Shown piece after piece: positions 52,441-60,884 of a DNA stretch of 64,000 bases. Position numbers and translations under genes: made by a program. The first letter of the stretch is position 1, and each line of letters starts with the position of its first letter. Below the pieces are notes generated by a model that was not told the DNA's origin, did not search any database, and worked only from the letters and a program-made list of their open reading frames with translations. Source of the DNA: an uncultured Christensenella sp. (lineage in GTDB: Bacteria > Bacillota > Clostridia > Christensenellales > CAG-917); contig CAJTYG010000008.1 of NCBI GenBank assembly GCA_910584155.1, positions 69,306-133,305 of the forward strand, read 5' to 3'.

Positions 52441-52494
52441 GCTTCGATGTCCTTAGCCGCAAGGCAAATCAAAAATATGGAGGTTCAAAAGCAA

Positions 52495-52758
52495 ATGAAC
52501 AATCTGAACAATCAACAAACCATTGAATTCAAAGATTATTATCTAAATGAATTCAACCTCTGGGACGGTGAAAACTTTATCACCTTCAACATTGTGTATT
52601 TGGACATAGGACAAAACACTGTTACTGTTGCCATAACAGACACAGGTAAAATAGTCCTCTTGGACTATGAGTTATACGAAGACAGTGACGGCAATCTGTA
52701 CTTTGAATACGGCTCTCAATACACAAAGATTTATCTTAAAGATTTTGAGGAGGTTTAA
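52495..52758 (+). CDS. Small protein of a conjugative-type module, unknown function
   Basis: 87 residues from the ATG at 52495 (GGAGG 11 nt upstream; an ATG overlapping that site at 52477 is less likely). It is acidic and beta-rich: NLWDGENFITFNIVYLDIGQ and KIVLLDYELYEDSDGNLYFEYG. I do not recognise a family. It is the first gene after the structured leader and 3 bp before the next gene, so it belongs to the run of eight genes ending at 56672. Confidence 0.72.
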   Translation: MNNLNNQQTIEFKDYYLNEFNLWDGENFITFNIVYLDIGQNTVTVAITDTGKIVLLDYELYEDSDGNLYFEYGSQYTKIYLKDFEEV

Positions 52759-52761
52759 CTA

Positions 52762-53172
52762 ATGAAACTTACATTAAACAATATCAAAAGTTTAAAAGCA
52801 AATGCGACTCCTCTTGAAAAACGTGTGCTTAACTACGTTATCAACGGATGGCAGAGCTATTCGGACAAGAAAAATATCTTTACAGATGTGCTTTATCATG
52901 GGTGTCAGTCAGGAATAGTTGGCTTTTTGATTTGGTATACAGACACAACGAGATTTTATAGGCAATATAAATCAGAGATAGACACCCTGCTATACGAAAC
53001 AATGGAAAGCATCGGCATATATGCTCCTACCCAACTATTTGGAGATAAGTGGGATAAGGAAGATCCGCTTGCAAATGAAGATTACAACCAAAATCTGCTG
53101 GCTTGGTTCGGATTTGAAGAAACCCTGCGCAACATAGGCAACCGTTTTGAACAATTACAAGAATGTATTTAA
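52762..53172 (+). CDS. Conserved mobile-element protein, unknown function
   Basis: 136 residues; GAGGAGG precedes the ATG. It is mostly helical, with aromatic stretches VLNYVINGWQSY and GFLIWYTDTTRFYRQY. It looks like proteins that recur in conjugative elements and phages of gut Firmicutes (memory of general context, not a match). No catalytic motif was seen. It is cotranscribed with its neighbours. Confidence 0.75.
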   Translation: MKLTLNNIKSLKANATPLEKRVLNYVINGWQSYSDKKNIFTDVLYHGCQSGIVGFLIWYTDTTRFYRQYKSEIDTLLYETMESIGIYAPTQLFGDKWDKEDPLANEDYNQNLLAWFGFEETLRNIGNRFEQLQECI

Positions 53173-53187
53173 TAAGGAGATTTAGTT

Positions 53188-53601
53188 ATGGCAGCAACAA
53201 AAGAACAGAGAAAAGCAAAAGCAATAGAAATAATGAAAGAATTAGGCATTTATACAGACTTTATAAAAGGCTACGAACAAAATGATTATGTCTGCATGTA
53301 TGAGCGCTATATAGGCTTTTGGACGTTTCAATACCCCGAACTTGAAGCAAAAATGAAAGAGATAGAGAGCAGATATGACTGCACTGTATATGCCGTTACA
53401 CACGAATACACAGAGTTTGGCGAGTTATATGATTTTCTCATTGTCCCTAAATATAAAGGTGATTGGAAATATCTTATACACAGCCATAATAACGAACATA
53501 CGGTCTCTGCCTACGTTTGGAATAAGACCGATGAGATTTGCAGCGAATTCGGCGATATAGCCGTACAGTCTGCTTGCGGCGGGATAAGGAGGATTGCATA
53601 A
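53188..53601 (+). CDS. Conserved mobile-element protein, unknown function
   Basis: 137 residues with AAGGAG upstream. Features are a helical start (KEQRKAKAIEIMKELGI), EAKMKEIESRYDCTVYAVTHEYTEFGELYDFLIV, and the end SACGGIRRIA. The compact mixed alpha/beta composition and acidic character resemble small anti-restriction-type proteins of conjugative elements, but no ArdA signature is present, so that is only a possibility. Confidence 0.75.
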   Translation: MAATKEQRKAKAIEIMKELGIYTDFIKGYEQNDYVCMYERYIGFWTFQYPELEAKMKEIESRYDCTVYAVTHEYTEFGELYDFLIVPKYKGDWKYLIHSHNNEHTVSAYVWNKTDEICSEFGDIAVQSACGGIRRIA

Positions 53602-53602
53602 T

Positions 53603-53914
53603 ATGGGAAAAGTATATATCGTACAATTTGATTGGTCTACGTCGGACTGCGAAGACATTGACCTTTATGCTTATACCGAATACGGAAAGGCTTATGACAA
53701 ATTCAAAGAGCTTATCTCCGACGAAATGAACCCCGATAACAGTTGGGTTGGAAACCTTGATTTTGATGACGAAGGCTATCCCATAGACGACCATTATGAA
53801 TTTGATTTTGAAGATAACAATTCGTGTGAATCCGAATTATGGTGGCACATAACAGATAAAGACGATTGGTATCAACATTCGTTCATAGACTTGCGTGTGT
53901 TGGAGGTACAATAA
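53603..53914 (+). CDS. Small acidic protein of the mobile module
   Basis: 103 residues from the ATG at 53603, with AAGGAGG ten bases upstream inside the end of the previous gene. It is very acidic (LDFDDEGYPIDDHYEFDFED) and rich in Trp (WW and DDW). DNA-mimic-like composition is notable, but function is unknown. The spacing of about 1 bp on either side shows tight operon packing. Confidence 0.72.
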   Translation: MGKVYIVQFDWSTSDCEDIDLYAYTEYGKAYDKFKELISDEMNPDNSWVGNLDFDDEGYPIDDHYEFDFEDNNSCESELWWHITDKDDWYQHSFIDLRVLEVQ

Positions 53915-53915
53915 A

Positions 53916-54098
53916 ATGCCATTTAAGATAAAAGCACATATACATTCTCTGAACGGCGAAATAGACGAGATAACGGTGTTAGAGCAAATCGGAGACAATG
54001 ACTATATAGTTGAGTATAAGGGCGTGAAGTGTCACGCCCTTTTTAATTGCTTTATCTGCGAATTCTATGCAGACGATATTTACGGGAGAATAGAATGA
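53916..54098 (+). CDS. 60-residue protein of the mobile module
   Basis: Start ATG 53916 with GGAGG nine bases upstream; the stop overlaps the next start (ATGA). The sequence KIKAHIHSLNGEIDEITVLEQIGDNDYIVEYKGVKCHALFN suggests a small beta-barrel. It is similar in style to short cargo-control proteins in conjugative elements; unrecognised. Confidence 0.7.
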   Translation: MPFKIKAHIHSLNGEIDEITVLEQIGDNDYIVEYKGVKCHALFNCFICEFYADDIYGRIE

Positions 54099-55051
54099 GA
54101 GAATTAAACTTAACAGCAACAGGACGTGAACAAGAACTTATACTTGCCTATCTTCAAGAGAATGTCAGCGACATACTTGCCGACAAGATAAACAACGGCG
54201 TTTATATCCATAAGAACGGCAAGCAGTTATTAAACAGAAAGACGTTAGACGGCTTTATGAATTATGCCTGTGAAGAAGCTCGTAAACAAAGTGAAAAAAA
54301 CGTAAAAGCAGCTTGTGTGCAGGATAACGTCGTATTTGGTTGGGCTATTCACTACTTTGAGGAAGACTCCATTGAGGGCACATTATATAACGAAGACGGC
54401 AGCGAGTATAAGCCGACTCCAAAACCCTACAAAAGCCTTCCTATCAAACAGACAAAGACTGCTCAAAACTCGCAAGCCTCTATCTTTGAATTTATGGAAT
54501 CCGATACATCTAATAAGCAAGATAGAAACGAAGAGCAGAACAAAAGTGTCGAAGACACCGAAGATGCTATGCCCACATCTGAAGAGATAAGTGAAATACT
54601 TGCAGAATTGGCAGAAGAAGACCGTAAAGAGGCTGAAAGCAAGCCAAAAGGCTCGCCGTTGTATCAAGATTATATGAGCGTGCAAAAACGCTATCCTACG
54701 GATATTGTAGCATACAGGCTCGGAGACTTTTACGAGGTGTTCGGTGAGAATGCGGTTACTATCGGGAACGAGATAAATTTAACTATAACAGGTCGAGATT
54801 GCGGACTTGATGAGCGTGTGCCTATGATTGGTTTTCCATATCATGCAGCAGATATATATTTTAATAAGATATCAAAAACACACAGCATTGTTGTAGCAGA
54901 AGATAAGAATAATATCCGCCGAATACCAAAGCACGTTATAGACCGAGATACGGGCGAAATAATTGAAGATCCCGATACGAATGGCAGAATAGATAAATCT
55001 TTGTTACCACTCCTCTCAGAAATTCTCGGAGATGTTTTTATTGTGAGGTGA
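54095..55051 (+). CDS. PcfK-like protein fused to a MutS domain I-like module
   Basis: 318 residues. The N-terminal 110 residues (EQELILAYLQENVSDILADKI and DGFMNYACEEARKQ) resemble the PcfK family of conjugative plasmids. A disordered acidic linker (about 115-185) leads to YRLGDFYEVFGENA, EINLTITGRDCG and PMIGFPYHAADIYFNKI, a close likeness of the MutS mismatch-recognition domain (domain I), but without the rest of MutS. Such domains occur in multi-domain polyvalent proteins of mobile elements. It is followed 4 bp later by the PcfJ-like gene, as in known pcfK-pcfJ pairs. Confidence 0.82.
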   Translation: MRELNLTATGREQELILAYLQENVSDILADKINNGVYIHKNGKQLLNRKTLDGFMNYACEEARKQSEKNVKAACVQDNVVFGWAIHYFEEDSIEGTLYNEDGSEYKPTPKPYKSLPIKQTKTAQNSQASIFEFMESDTSNKQDRNEEQNKSVEDTEDAMPTSEEISEILAELAEEDRKEAESKPKGSPLYQDYMSVQKRYPTDIVAYRLGDFYEVFGENAVTIGNEINLTITGRDCGLDERVPMIGFPYHAADIYFNKISKTHSIVVAEDKNNIRRIPKHVIDRDTGEIIEDPDTNGRIDKSLLPLLSEILGDVFIVR

Positions 55052-55055
55052 AATT

Positions 55056-56399
55056 ATGAAAATCGAGAAGATAAAACCTATACCTAAATACATTTTGAAG
55101 CTTATCCAAAAAGCGGAAGTAAATAACCACATAACGCTGTCCGGATACGTCAGATTTTATTCATATCTAACCAAAAACGACGGAGAGCTTGTAAAGGTTA
55201 CTGTTGCCTGCAAGAACAACATAAACAGTCCTCGTTGGAGGTGTAAGCAAGTGGTAATACACGGTGTGCATTCGAATAAATGCTTTATTAAAGATATAGT
55301 CTTTCATTTTATGGGCAATTACTCTGTTGGGTGGTTTGAAGAGGGTTTACAGCAAGAGCCTAAATGGTACGAAGATAATGAATGGGGCTATGTTGACGGC
55401 AAGTATTTTAACATTCACTGCCCTGTCCTCAACAAAGAATACGCTTTACGTTTTCCCGAATATAAGTACAGCGCCGTAGACATTTTCCCTTATTATGATA
55501 CATTAAAATATCTGCGCACATATGAGAAATATCCGCAAGCGGAAATGTTGGTAAAATTCGGATTACACGCTTACGCTATGAGCAAACAGATATTACATAA
55601 AGTTGGCAAAGATAAAAACTTCCGCAAATGGCTGATAGACAAGCGTTATGAAATAATAGGACACGGTTACTATGTTGGGACATTGCTTAAAGCATACAGA
55701 ACAGGCAAACAGATAAAACAGGTACAGAAAATAGAGGGAGATAAAAAGAAATTTTGTTGCAGAGATAATTATAAAAATATAAAGAGCTTATTTACAACGG
55801 ACAAAGCTGTTACGGAATTTTTGGAGTATATCGAAAAGCAAAACGCTAATATATCGTCTTATTCAGACTATCTCACCGCTTGCAATTACTTAGGTTTAGA
55901 TATGAACTTGCTAAAAAACAGACTGCCCCACAATTTCAAGAAATGGCATGATATAAGGATAGATGAATATCGTACAGCAAAAGCATTAAAAGATGCCGAA
56001 GAGCGCAAAAAACTATACACAGAATTCGCTGCTATTGCAGAAAAGTATCTGCCATTGCAAATAGATAAGGAAGATACGTTTATCGTCATTATAGCAAGAA
56101 GTCCGCAAGACCTGATACGAGAGGGAGAGATACTGCACCACTGTGTTGGGCATATGAATTACGATCAGCGATTTATACGAGAAGAAAGTTTAATATTTTT
56201 TATCCGCAATAAAGAAACACCCAACACCCCGTTCGTTACATTGGAATACTCCTTGAAAAATCATAAAGTATTGCAATGTTACGGCGATGGAGACAACAGA
56301 CCGAATGAACATGTATTATACTTTGTAAACAACAAATGGCTACCATACGCCAACAAACAAATTAAGAAAATCAAAAAACTAACAAAACAAGTAGCATAG
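55056..56399 (+). CDS. PcfJ-like protein
   Basis: 447 residues with GAGGTG upstream. The C-terminal part has the PcfJ signature: DLIREGEILHHCVGHMNY, then RFIREESLIFFIRNK and NTPFVTLEYS. The N-terminal 250 residues are poorly conserved, with aromatic-rich stretches and a helical EYRTAKALKDAEERKKLY. PcfJ proteins are encoded in conjugation modules; their biochemical role is not established. Presence with the PcfK-like gene marks this run as derived from a conjugative element. Confidence 0.85.
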   Translation: MKIEKIKPIPKYILKLIQKAEVNNHITLSGYVRFYSYLTKNDGELVKVTVACKNNINSPRWRCKQVVIHGVHSNKCFIKDIVFHFMGNYSVGWFEEGLQQEPKWYEDNEWGYVDGKYFNIHCPVLNKEYALRFPEYKYSAVDIFPYYDTLKYLRTYEKYPQAEMLVKFGLHAYAMSKQILHKVGKDKNFRKWLIDKRYEIIGHGYYVGTLLKAYRTGKQIKQVQKIEGDKKKFCCRDNYKNIKSLFTTDKAVTEFLEYIEKQNANISSYSDYLTACNYLGLDMNLLKNRLPHNFKKWHDIRIDEYRTAKALKDAEERKKLYTEFAAIAEKYLPLQIDKEDTFIVIIARSPQDLIREGEILHHCVGHMNYDQRFIREESLIFFIRNKETPNTPFVTLEYSLKNHKVLQCYGDGDNRPNEHVLYFVNNKWLPYANKQIKKIKKLTKQVA

Positions 56400-56444
56400 C
56401 GTCAAACGCTATGCTTTTTATTAAATTCAAAAGGAGAAGAATTT

Positions 56445-56672
56445 ATGAAATATTTCAGAGTAAAAGCATTGTATCCAAAAAACAATATGGAAATCATTGT
56501 AGACAGTTACGGCAAGTACGACGAGATATGGCAATTAAGTGCATTTCTCGTAAGCAAAGGTCTTAAAATACTACAAGTTTGGGACGATGGTAAAGTACCA
56601 AATACTGAATTTCCTAAAATAGAAGAAAAGGATATAAATAATATTATTATACGTCGCTGTAAATATGTTTAA
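56445..56672 (+). CDS. Small protein of the mobile module
   Basis: 75 residues with AAAGGAG upstream. The opening YFRVKALYPKNNMEIIVDSYGKYDEI suggests a ferredoxin-like alpha/beta fold. It is the last gene of the run that starts at 52495. No family was recognised. Confidence 0.7.
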   Translation: MKYFRVKALYPKNNMEIIVDSYGKYDEIWQLSAFLVSKGLKILQVWDDGKVPNTEFPKIEEKDINNIIIRRCKYV

Positions 56673-56802
56673 TTATAATAATAACTTAATTAATATTCTT
56701 ATCCATTAGTTTGGTGTAAATATCAACGAATATAGATGTATAAAGCACTTTATAGCGGTGAAAAATATACTCTATTATGTTGTATATTACACCGAGGTGA
56801 CT

Positions 56803-57147
56803 ATGGATAAAAAAATAATCGTTGCTCGAATAGAAGAATTAATGTTAGAAAAAGGTATATCAAATTACAATCTAAAAGAAAATGCTGAAATTTCCTCAAC
56901 TATATATCAATGGAAAAAGAATGCCAAACGAGATGCAACACGTACACCATCTTTAAAATCCATAGAAAAAATTTGTAATTATTTAGGAGTATCGTTAGCT
57001 TATTTCTTTTCCTTTACTCCAAAAGAACAGTGCACTACTAAAATTTCAGAAATTGGTCAGACATTGAATAACTTAACTTTTGAACAGATACAGATAATTC
57101 AATCTATAGTAAATGAATTTAATAAAAATAATAAAATATTGGAGTAA
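56803..57147 (+). CDS. XRE-family HTH regulator
   Basis: 114 residues from the ATG at 56803 (GAGGTG upstream); a longer start at 56758 lacks a ribosome site. The HTH spans residues 3-65: ARIEELMLEKGISNYNLKENA, SSTIYQWKK and CNYLGVSLAYFF. The C-terminal helix (LTFEQIQIIQSIVNEFNKN) is likely used for dimerisation. The next gene begins 5 bp later, so the two regulators are cotranscribed. Confidence 0.86.
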   Translation: MDKKIIVARIEELMLEKGISNYNLKENAEISSTIYQWKKNAKRDATRTPSLKSIEKICNYLGVSLAYFFSFTPKEQCTTKISEIGQTLNNLTFEQIQIIQSIVNEFNKNNKILE

Positions 57148-57152
57148 AAAAC

Positions 57153-57677
57153 ATGCAATTGCTTGGCGAAAAAATTTATAATTTACGCAAGAAAAAAGGG
57201 CTTTCACAAGAAGATTTAGCTTTAGAAATAGGAGTATCTCGACAAACAATTTCAAAATGGGAATCTAATACGGTTCAACCGAATTTTGAAAATATAAAAG
57301 CATTATGTACAGTATTGGAAGTTCCTATAAACAGTTTAATTGAGACCGAATTGAATATAGAAGTTGCAGCAGACTATGCCAATGATAACAGCTCCGAAGC
57401 AAATGAAATAAAAACGATTGAGAAACCTAATAAAAACATTTTACCAATTTTGATTACAAGTGCAACAATCTCAAGTGTAATATTTATAATAACTTTGATC
57501 GTAAGCATAATAATCGGAAGTACAGCGTTTACTGTTAATACAGGTGATGTTGTCACAACTAATATAAAATACGATACTTGGGCGTTTATTCTGTGCATTG
57601 TATTCGCAATTTTATCTTTTTTGGCATCAATAGTTTTATGGATAAAAATTATTATGCTAAAAAAACCTAAAATGTAA
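57153..57677 (+). CDS. Membrane-anchored XRE-family regulator
   Basis: 174 residues. A standard N-terminal HTH (LRKKKGLSQEDLALEIGVSRQTISKWES) is followed by a linker and two transmembrane helices (about 96-120 and 140-166), with a short external loop between them. This is the arrangement of regulators that sense an external or membrane signal. Two inverted repeats lie between it and the next gene (57685-57699 and 57730-57765), so it probably controls the secreted protein at 57778 (inference). Confidence 0.85.
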   Translation: MQLLGEKIYNLRKKKGLSQEDLALEIGVSRQTISKWESNTVQPNFENIKALCTVLEVPINSLIETELNIEVAADYANDNSSEANEIKTIEKPNKNILPILITSATISSVIFIITLIVSIIIGSTAFTVNTGDVVTTNIKYDTWAFILCIVFAILSFLASIVLWIKIIMLKKPKM

Positions 57678-57684
57678 CCTTTTG

Positions 57685-57765
57685 TTTACAATTTGTAAAT
57701 ATATGTTGCTTGCTTATTTAGTAACTCAAAATTTATAATTTAATTATTAAAATTAATTATAAATT
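57685..57765 (+). promoter_or_regulatory. Operator candidates before the secreted-protein gene
   Basis: A perfect 15-bp palindrome TTTACAA-T-TTGTAAA (57685-57699) and a perfect 11-bp inverted repeat AATTTATAATT (57730-57740) / AATTATAAATT (57755-57765). They lie between the membrane XRE gene and 57778, in the expected promoter and leader positions. Confidence 0.6.
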
Positions 57766-57777
57766 AAGGAGCAATGT

Positions 57778-58278
57778 ATGGAAAAAGCAAAGAAAAAATC
57801 TATTGTTTTGATAGCGTTAAGTTTATTATTGTTTGTTGCCGTATTGTCATTGATGATTGGCACTACAACCAATTATGCAAAAGCATTGGATAATACGACA
57901 GATGAGACCGTCGATCCAAATATATCCACTCGTGGAATTTATACGGCATTGTCTATTTCGATAAACGGAGGCAATGGTAAAGTATGGACCACAGTCCGCA
58001 ATGACGTTACTATTTTCCCGTCAACGGTTATAGTTATTGTGGAATTATATTCGTCTGAAACATTTCAGGAATCGCACTTAAATATGAAGTTAGAGCAGAA
58101 GGTGCAAATAGGTGATTTAGATTTGCATAAAACTATAACAGCTGAAGCTTCAACCGGCGGTGTTCAAAAATACTGGCAAGGCAGAACAAGATATAAAGTT
58201 GACAATGGCGCATGGAAAGAGATGAGCACAGGCACATGTTTGTACAGTGCAAATGGCGACTTTATAAGAGTTGAATAA
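57778..58278 (+). CDS. Small secreted protein, unknown function
   Basis: 166 residues. A signal peptide or anchor (about 8-30: IVLIALSLLLFVAVLSLMIG) is followed by NYAKALD, with probable cleavage near residue 36. The mature part is beta-rich (SISINGGNGKVWTTV and TVIVIVELYSS). AAGGAG precedes the start. It lies directly downstream of a membrane XRE regulator and ends at a clear terminator, which suggests a regulator/secreted-protein pair. No family was recognised. Confidence 0.8.
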   Translation: MEKAKKKSIVLIALSLLLFVAVLSLMIGTTTNYAKALDNTTDETVDPNISTRGIYTALSISINGGNGKVWTTVRNDVTIFPSTVIVIVELYSSETFQESHLNMKLEQKVQIGDLDLHKTITAEASTGGVQKYWQGRTRYKVDNGAWKEMSTGTCLYSANGDFIRVE

Positions 58279-58304
58279 TCAACATATTAAATCTACAGAT
58301 ACTT

Positions 58305-58332
58305 AAAAGGCAGCGGAAAAGCTGCCTTTTCC
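58305..58332 (+). terminator. Terminator of the secreted-protein gene
   Basis: AAAAGGCAGC-GGAAAA-GCTGCCTTTT hairpin, 26 bp after the stop. Confidence 0.88.
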
Positions 58333-58384
58333 ATTAGTGTTTATAAATGTAATGTTTTGTTGACAAATTGCAAACCAATGTTGG

Positions 58385-58460
58385 TTGAAACTTTCTATTA
58401 GCAAATCTATATTATAATAAAGAATATAAGTTCAGATGATATTACATCTTTTAAAGATGT
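58385..58460 (+). promoter_or_regulatory. Promoter and palindrome before the metalloprotease-like lipoprotein gene
   Basis: TTGAAA (58385-58390), 17 bp, TATATT (58408-58413). In the leader a perfect 17-bp palindrome ACATCTTT-T-AAAGATGT (58444-58460) could be an operator or a hairpin. Confidence 0.55.
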
Positions 58461-58492
58461 ACAAACATACATATAAGTGATATAGTGATAGT

Positions 58493-60772
58493 ATGAAAAA
58501 CGCTAGGAAAATCAATTTAATCATTATGTTACTAACGGCTATTTTTGTTATAGCCATATCACTCACTGCCTGTGACAAAACCCCGCAGCCACAAACTACA
58601 TATTACCAAATTGAATACATCGCCCAAACAGGTGGAAATTTAACCGGAACTTCGATACAAACGGTTAAGCACGGCGAGAATGGCACGCAGGTGGTTGCTG
58701 TGCCCGATACAGGCTACGAGTTTGTAAAGTGGTCTGATGGGAAAACCGAGTCGGAACGCACGGATAATAATATAACAGAAAGCAAGACATATACTGCGGA
58801 ATTTAGAAAGAAAACCTACATCGTTCAATATTTTACTCAATCAGGCGGATATTTAGCCGGCACACTTATACAAAATATAAATTTTGGCGAAAGCGGTACG
58901 CAGGTCATTGCTATGCCCTATAACGGTTATGAGTTTGTAAAGTGGTCTGACGGAAAAACAGAGCCCGAACGAACAGATTGCAATATAACAGAAAATAAAT
59001 CCTACACGGCAGAATTTAAAAAGAACCAAATATTTTCTGTTACATACAAAACATTTAATGCCGTTCTGGGCGATATACAAGACATTGACGAGCAAACCGT
59101 CTACGAATCTATCACATACAGTATTCCTTACGGTGAAAACTCACCAAGAATTTTTGCAAGGTCCAATAAGAACTTTATAAATGAAGAATTTGAATTTTTA
59201 TATTGGTCGGATGGCGTAACAACGCAGGAACGGCAAGATTTTAATATTACGGAAGATAAAACGCTGATAGCATATTGGGGATATAGGATAGATTATAAAG
59301 TAAACAACAATATAGGCGGCAAAATAGAAGGCAAAACGACGCAAAAGGTTTTGCCGGGTGAGATAGGCGAAGAAGTCCGAGCAGTGGCAGACGTCGGCTA
59401 TACGTTTGTGGGTTGGTCTAATTTGACGTGGAATGATACAACGGCAGATGATCCAAATCATGAATGGGGACTGACGGGAAGCAGAAATTTAGAAATAATA
59501 GCATATTTTGAGCCAACAGTAAAAACTTTTACATATGATTTGTGCTATGAAATAGGCGCACCATTTAAACCTACGCAAGTAACTATCGACCGCAACTCAA
59601 TAGACGAAGCGGAGTTTAATATTCCCCAACGGGAGGGATATACGTTCTGCGGGTGGTATGCAGATAAAGAATATATTACAAGAATTACTACAGAAACAGG
59701 CAGATATATGTTTGGCTATGCGGCGTTTTCTTTGGAAACGGATACACTTTATGCAAGATGGGAAAAAGAGGACGAGAAAACAGACAATCATAAAATTCTT
59801 ATGGTGTTTGTAGATGAAGTGAACACTACTTTGTATTCAAGCAGATTGAATAAAGATGAAAAGGTCGAGTCCAAAATGGTTGCCATTGACTATGAACTTG
59901 CCAAATGGACGGTCTTGAAAATGCACGAGCTACTTAACAATTGGTTTAAAGGCAAGATAGCGTTTGAAGTGGACGGCTATTATACGACAAAACCAGTAAC
60001 CGAAGGTTTTGAGTCTGGAATGACGCATTACGGTATTCTCGATTATAACCTTTTTGCGACAGACATAATGGAGATAGGCGAATTAAACTGGACATATCAC
60101 AATACGTTAACAACAATAAGCTGTCGTGATTATGAAGGTAATTTCTTTCAAGGCGCTGGTTCAGCAGAGAGAAAAAACGCTTGTGTAAATACGGATTCTA
60201 AATGGTATGCCTGTATGATGAATAACATTCTCCCTCAAGAGCGTTTAGAAGAAATCATAATCGATGGAATTAATTCAGATGAAGCAATTTATACTTATTT
60301 GCACGAGTTTGTGCATACAGCTGAATTATATTATCCAAGTCAAGATGTACAACATAATTGTTTACATAAAGCCGAAGGCTATGCAGCAACCAATTGCTAT
60401 AGAGATTTGCCTAATACCGTTATAAAACCATTATTATTGTGTGAATTTGAAATGAACGGCATATTATGCGGAATTCCAATGGAATACTGGCAACATAAAA
60501 TAAGCATAACTATAAATTACTTTCCACAAGTATTAGATCAGATAGATGTCGGTAGTATAAAAATACTTAACACTGATGAAGAGGCGAATGATTCATATAA
60601 TAAACGATCTGTTGTTGTCACAATTCAATATGGGTCTGATTTTACTGTGGAAGCTATTCCCGATGCTGGTTATAAATTTGTTTGTTGGTCTGACGGCTTA
60701 AAAACAGCTAAAAGATGTGACAAAAATATTATAGCTAGTTTTCACATTGGAGCAATCTTTGAAAAATTATAA
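58493..60772 (+). CDS. Lipoprotein with InlB-like repeats and HExxH metallopeptidase motif
   Basis: 759 residues. The signal peptide ends in the lipobox LTAC with Cys27. Two near-identical InlB-type units follow (GYEFVKWSDGKTESER and GYEFVKWSDGKTEPER), then variants to about residue 420, including the FCGWYADKEY type. A globular domain (about 435-690) has HEFVH (604-608) in the setting AIYTYLHEFVHTAELYY, a zinc-metallopeptidase signature; the third ligand is not certain. A last InlB-like unit (GYKFVCWSDGLKTAKR) ends the protein. A surface protease is plausible, but inactivity cannot be excluded. The ribosome site is weak. Confidence 0.83.
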   Translation: MKNARKINLIIMLLTAIFVIAISLTACDKTPQPQTTYYQIEYIAQTGGNLTGTSIQTVKHGENGTQVVAVPDTGYEFVKWSDGKTESERTDNNITESKTYTAEFRKKTYIVQYFTQSGGYLAGTLIQNINFGESGTQVIAMPYNGYEFVKWSDGKTEPERTDCNITENKSYTAEFKKNQIFSVTYKTFNAVLGDIQDIDEQTVYESITYSIPYGENSPRIFARSNKNFINEEFEFLYWSDGVTTQERQDFNITEDKTLIAYWGYRIDYKVNNNIGGKIEGKTTQKVLPGEIGEEVRAVADVGYTFVGWSNLTWNDTTADDPNHEWGLTGSRNLEIIAYFEPTVKTFTYDLCYEIGAPFKPTQVTIDRNSIDEAEFNIPQREGYTFCGWYADKEYITRITTETGRYMFGYAAFSLETDTLYARWEKEDEKTDNHKILMVFVDEVNTTLYSSRLNKDEKVESKMVAIDYELAKWTVLKMHELLNNWFKGKIAFEVDGYYTTKPVTEGFESGMTHYGILDYNLFATDIMEIGELNWTYHNTLTTISCRDYEGNFFQGAGSAERKNACVNTDSKWYACMMNNILPQERLEEIIIDGINSDEAIYTYLHEFVHTAELYYPSQDVQHNCLHKAEGYAATNCYRDLPNTVIKPLLLCEFEMNGILCGIPMEYWQHKISITINYFPQVLDQIDVGSIKILNTDEEANDSYNKRSVVVTIQYGSDFTVEAIPDAGYKFVCWSDGLKTAKRCDKNIIASFHIGAIFEKL

Positions 60773-60884
60773 TTTTAACGATGTATTAAACTTTTAAAAG
60801 CGAGGTGATGGGATTTGAAAATGATTTAAAGTTTGCAACAATCTTAAGACCAATTTACTTGTTGAAAAAATAAAGGAGAATACT

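Noticed and set aside
52276..52494. An open frame running from 52276 into the first mobile-module gene as an N-terminal extension
   Set aside because: It crosses a strong terminator hairpin and paired stems, has unlikely composition and lacks a ribosome site, while GGAGG lies before the ATG at 52495.
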